This document shows, piece by piece, positions 5,479 through 8,127 of a DNA stretch of 8,127 nt. Position 1 is the first letter of the stretch. Each line of letters starts with the position of its first letter. The notes under the pieces were generated by a model that had not been told where the DNA came from, made no database searches, and was given only the letters and a program-made list of their open reading frames with translations. The position numbers and the translations under genes were made by a program. The stretch comes from CALHAX01 sp038523655 (GTDB taxonomy: Bacteria > Pseudomonadota > Alphaproteobacteria > Rhizobiales > CALHAX01): assembly GCA_038523655.1 (NCBI GenBank), contig JBCBJG010000144.1, positions 1 through 8,127 on the forward strand, in the 5' to 3' direction.

Positions 5479-7566
5479 TCAGCCCCGCGCCCGCCGTCGC
5501 CGACGCGGCGCTTCACCTTCCGACACGCTGGCCGCCGCAACCCGCGCGGGAAGCACCACGTCAGCAGCCAATTTCGGGAATGCGTCGATCTTGTTCGGCA
5601 GCGCCATCGCAGAGACAAAGTGCTCCTGGAACCGCGGCTCGAGTGCCGTCTCGATCTTTTCGATCCGCGTTACGAGTTCCTCGATCTCCCGCCGGTGCCC
5701 CTTGTTCAGCAAACACATCCGCGCGCCCGTGCCGGCCGCATTGCCGACGGCCTTGACGTTCTTCACCTCGCAGTCGGGCACAAGCCCAAGCACCAGCGCA
5801 TACTTCGGATCAATATAGGTGCCGAACGCGCCGGCAAGCTTCACCCGGTCGATCTGCTCGATTTCCAATTTGTCCATCAGCAGTTTGACGCCGGCATAGA
5901 GCGCCGCCTTCGCCAACTGGATCGCCCGAACGTCTGTCTGCAGAATGCGCAGCTCCTGATCGCCGCGCCAGAGGACGTACGAGAACGTCCGTCCATCGGC
6001 GACGATCCGGTCACTCTTCTCCGCGAGTGAGCCGTCGATCACGCCGTCTTCGGAAATGATGCCGGCGAGGAACATTTCGCCGATCGCTTCGATGATCCCG
6101 GACCCGCAAACGCCGGTGACGCCGACGCTGTCGATCTTCTCCGCGAATTCGTCTTCGTCCGACCACGCGTCGATCCCGATCACGCGGATTTTGGGGATCA
6201 GCGTTTCCGGGTCGATGCGAATGCGCTCGATCGCGCCGGGGGCCGCCCGCTGGCCGGAGGAAATCTCCGCACCTTCGAATGCCGGGCCGGTCGGCGATGA
6301 CGCAGCCACGATCCGATGCCGGTTGCCGAGCACGATCTCCGCGTTCGTCCCGACGTCGACGAGAAGGGTCATTTCATCGCCCTTGTGCGGCGCCTCGGCG
6401 AGCGTAGCACCCGCCGCATCCGCACCGACATGCCCGGCGATGCACGGCAGCGTGTAAACCCGCGCGCCCTCGTTCATCGGGAGGCCAAGCTCGCGGGAGG
6501 GAAATGTCTGGGCGCCGGAGGTCGCGAGCGCGAACGGTGCACCGCCGAGCTCCGTCGGATCGATGCCGAGAAACAGGTGGTGCATGATCGGGTTTCCGAC
6601 GAACACCCCTTCGAGAATGTTGGTCGGGTCAGCGTCGGCTTCCTTGCACACCTTCTCGATCAGCGCGGCGATCGCCTCACGCACAACGCGCGTCATCGCC
6701 TTGTCCCCGTCGGGGTTCATCATGACGTACGAGACGCGGCTCATCAGATCTTCGCCGAACCGGATTTGCGGGTTCGATGTGCCGGCAGATGCCAGCGTGC
6801 GCCCGGACAACAACGACGAAAGATGTGCAGCGATGGTCGTCGAGCCGATATCGACCGACAGGCCGAGCGCATCATTGTGCAACCCTGCCCAGAGGGAGGT
6901 AATCACCGGCTGGCCGACACCGTTGTCGTAGATCGCCGCCGTGGCTTTCCACTCCCCCTTGCGCAGGATGGACTGCACGCGCGGGAGGATAAACCGATCG
7001 ATGCGCAGGTTGGCGAAACCCCAGTCTCGCTCGAGCGCTTCATACAGCCGTTCGAGATCGCCGAGCGGCTGCTCCATATCCGGCTCTTCGACTTCGACGT
7101 AGCAAAGCTGGGTCGTCAGATCGCGGGTGATGCGCCGGTTCTCGGCACGCTTGCGCACAACCTGGCGGTTGATCTGCGTATCCGTCGGCACATCGATGAC
7201 GACGTCGCCGTACACTTTTGCCTGGCAGGACAACCGTCGATCTGCCGAGAGGCTGCGCTTGTCGGCGTAGCGCACCTCGACCTTGTTGACCGCACTCAGG
7301 TGATCCGCGCGGCTTTCGATGCCGTGCTTGGCGAACTGTCCCTCGGTCGGCGCGACTTGACACCGCCCGCAGATGCCGCGCCCACCACAAACGGACTCGA
7401 TGTAAACGCCGAGCGAACGAGCCGCATCGAGGATCGGCGTACCGGCGGGAAAGCGCCCCCGCCGACCGGACGGCATGAAAAGAACCAGCGCGTCTTGCGT
7501 GTCAGCTACATCTGCCGCCGGCAGCTCCGCCACATCGAGTGTGCCGTCGCTCGTGAGTTCGTCCAT
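5479..7566 (-). CDS. RACo-type ATP-dependent reductive activator of corrinoid proteins ([2Fe-2S] ferredoxin + ASKHA domain)
   Basis: This 695-residue cytoplasmic protein belongs to the RACo family (COG3894 type), which uses ATP to drive one-electron reduction of inactive Co(II) corrinoid proteins back to Co(I). The N-terminal plant-type [2Fe-2S] ferredoxin domain (about 27-130) has the ligand set Cys60, Cys66, Cys69 and Cys114 (CGGRGICGRC, then SC). A linker leads to a C-terminal ASKHA actin-like ATPase domain (about 233-625). Its motifs are LSVDIGSTT (about 235-243), FVGNPIMHH (about 321-329), LLVDVGTNAEI (about 400-410), GVCGSGIIE and LAGAFGTYID (about 577-586). There is no C-terminal pair of [4Fe-4S] clusters as in RamA. 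The N-terminus has about 25 extra residues and the C-terminus ends in an Arg-rich tail, PRRRRRARG. The start is ATG at 7566, 35 bp after the methyltransferase stop, with AGAGG upstream; the two are one operon. The electron donor is not visible here. Confidence 0.92.
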   Translation of the reverse strand: MDELTSDGTLDVAELPAADVADTQDALVLFMPSGRRGRFPAGTPILDAARSLGVYIESVCGGRGICGRCQVAPTEGQFAKHGIESRADHLSAVNKVEVRYADKRSLSADRRLSCQAKVYGDVVIDVPTDTQINRQVVRKRAENRRITRDLTTQLCYVEVEEPDMEQPLGDLERLYEALERDWGFANLRIDRFILPRVQSILRKGEWKATAAIYDNGVGQPVITSLWAGLHNDALGLSVDIGSTTIAAHLSSLLSGRTLASAGTSNPQIRFGEDLMSRVSYVMMNPDGDKAMTRVVREAIAALIEKVCKEADADPTNILEGVFVGNPIMHHLFLGIDPTELGGAPFALATSGAQTFPSRELGLPMNEGARVYTLPCIAGHVGADAAGATLAEAPHKGDEMTLLVDVGTNAEIVLGNRHRIVAASSPTGPAFEGAEISSGQRAAPGAIERIRIDPETLIPKIRVIGIDAWSDEDEFAEKIDSVGVTGVCGSGIIEAIGEMFLAGIISEDGVIDGSLAEKSDRIVADGRTFSYVLWRGDQELRILQTDVRAIQLAKAALYAGVKLLMDKLEIEQIDRVKLAGAFGTYIDPKYALVLGLVPDCEVKNVKAVGNAAGTGARMCLLNKGHRREIEELVTRIEKIETALEPRFQEHFVSAMALPNKIDAFPKLAADVVLPARVAAASVSEGEAPRRRRRARG

Positions 7567-7601
7567 CCCCCGATCGCCTCTTCTGGAAATGCGACCGCCG
7601 C

Positions 7602-8127
7602 TCAGGCAGCCGTGCGGGTCCGACGCCCCCCGCGCCGTCGTCCGCTCGTCTCTACACCGGGAGTGGCATCAGCCTGGACCCGGTTCTTTCTGATCCACGC
7701 CGCACAATCGGTATCGGTCGACATCAGCACGTTCGCCGCGGTGACCATTTCCATCTCTTGCGGCCGACATGGGTTCATGATCGCAGAAGTCATGCCGGAT
7801 GCAATCGCCATCGGCAGGAAGGCTGCGTTGATCCCGTGCCGGTTCGGCAAGCCGAACGAAATGTTCGATGCACCACACGTGGTGTTGACCTTGAGCTCGT
7901 CGCGCAGCCGGCGCACCAGCGCGAACACCTGCAGCCCGGCCGTGCCCATGGCGCCGATTGGCATCACCAGCGGATCGACCACGATATCGTGGGATGGAAT
8001 ACCGAAGTCCGCTGCCCGCTCGACGATCTTGCGCGCGACTTTGAAGCGGACATCCGGATCTTCCGAAATGCCGGTCTCGTCATTCGAGATCGCCACCACC
8101 GGCACGTCGTATTTCTTGACGAGCGGC
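7602..8127 (-). CDS. Methyltetrahydrofolate:corrinoid methyltransferase, C-terminal part (5' end outside window)
   Basis: This partial gene enters from the right edge. The frame stays open through 8127 (PLVKKYDVPVVAISND), so the internal GTG near 8105 is not its start. The product is the C-terminal part of a pterin-binding TIM-barrel enzyme of the dihydropteroate synthase/AcsE-MtgA superfamily. It moves a methyl group between methyltetrahydrofolate and a corrinoid protein. Supporting motifs are the strand IVVDPLVMPIG with the pterin-binding Asp, and TTCGASNISFGLPNRHGINA, whose Asn in SN corresponds to the Asn that contacts the pterin N5 in AcsE-type enzymes. AFLPMAIASGMTSAIMNP completes the barrel. 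The absence of the folate-synthesis pattern and the adjacent RACo gene argue against folP. The last 25 residues are an added hydrophilic tail ending GRRRGGRRTRTAA. The upstream operon partners are not visible. Confidence 0.9.
   Translation of the reverse strand, partial: PLVKKYDVPVVAISNDETGISEDPDVRFKVARKIVERAADFGIPSHDIVVDPLVMPIGAMGTAGLQVFALVRRLRDELKVNTTCGASNISFGLPNRHGINAAFLPMAIASGMTSAIMNPCRPQEMEMVTAANVLMSTDTDCAAWIRKNRVQADATPGVETSGRRRGGRRTRTAA

Noticed and set aside
5455..6030. Plus-strand open frames opposite the 3' end of the RACo-like gene
   Set aside because: They lie antisense to conserved ASKHA motifs and have no domain or ribosome site of their own.
1..8127. CRISPR arrays, tRNA, rRNA, insertion sequences
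   Set aside because: No regularly spaced repeats, cloverleaf sequences, transposase motifs or terminal inverted repeats were seen when reading both strands.

Overview
The window looks like chromosomal DNA from an alphaproteobacterium, probably of the Hyphomicrobiales (Rhizobiales) type. It is GC-rich. Its XerC ends in the alphaproteobacterial style, there is a textbook CtrA-type box (TTAA-N7-TTAA), and a 12-bp palindrome near the left end resembles dispersed repeats of rhizobial genomes. These are recognition-based inferences; no database was searched.

Left part (1-1970). A perfect hairpin repeat precedes a small acidic hypothetical gene (125-535) that ends in a clear intrinsic terminator. 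A gene-free stretch with an 11-base C run follows, then a small lipoprotein gene (849-1307, GTG start). A hypothetical gene on the minus strand (1337-1969) converges on the lipoprotein gene.

Centre (1970-3904). A divergent intergenic region leads into an ammonium transporter gene (2216-3628). Its Shine-Dalgarno sequence can be folded into a hairpin. The transporter keeps the twin pore histidines but has a divergent GFNAGS region and a divergent GlnK-contact tail. A previously easy-to-miss 58-codon gene for a single-pass membrane protein follows 26 bp downstream (3655-3831), and a strong intrinsic terminator closes this two-gene unit. No glnK is present.

Right part (3905-8127). A secreted SH3b-domain protein gene (4050-4367) converges on a minus-strand block. 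Read in its own direction, that block holds the 3' part of a methyltetrahydrofolate:corrinoid methyltransferase gene (enters from the right edge), a RACo-type [2Fe-2S]/ASKHA reductive activator of corrinoid proteins (5479-7566), and xerC (4425-5411). The first two are 35 bp apart and form the visible end of a corrinoid-dependent methyl-transfer operon. Such an operon would take methyl groups from a methylated substrate to tetrahydrofolate, with RACo repairing cobalamin oxidised to Co(II). The substrate methyltransferase and corrinoid protein would lie beyond the right edge. The CtrA-type box sits in the short gap before xerC and may give that gene its own cell-cycle-linked promoter.

The points most worth a second look are the corrinoid operon with arginine-rich tails on both proteins, the divergent Amt with its microprotein, and the CtrA box before xerC.
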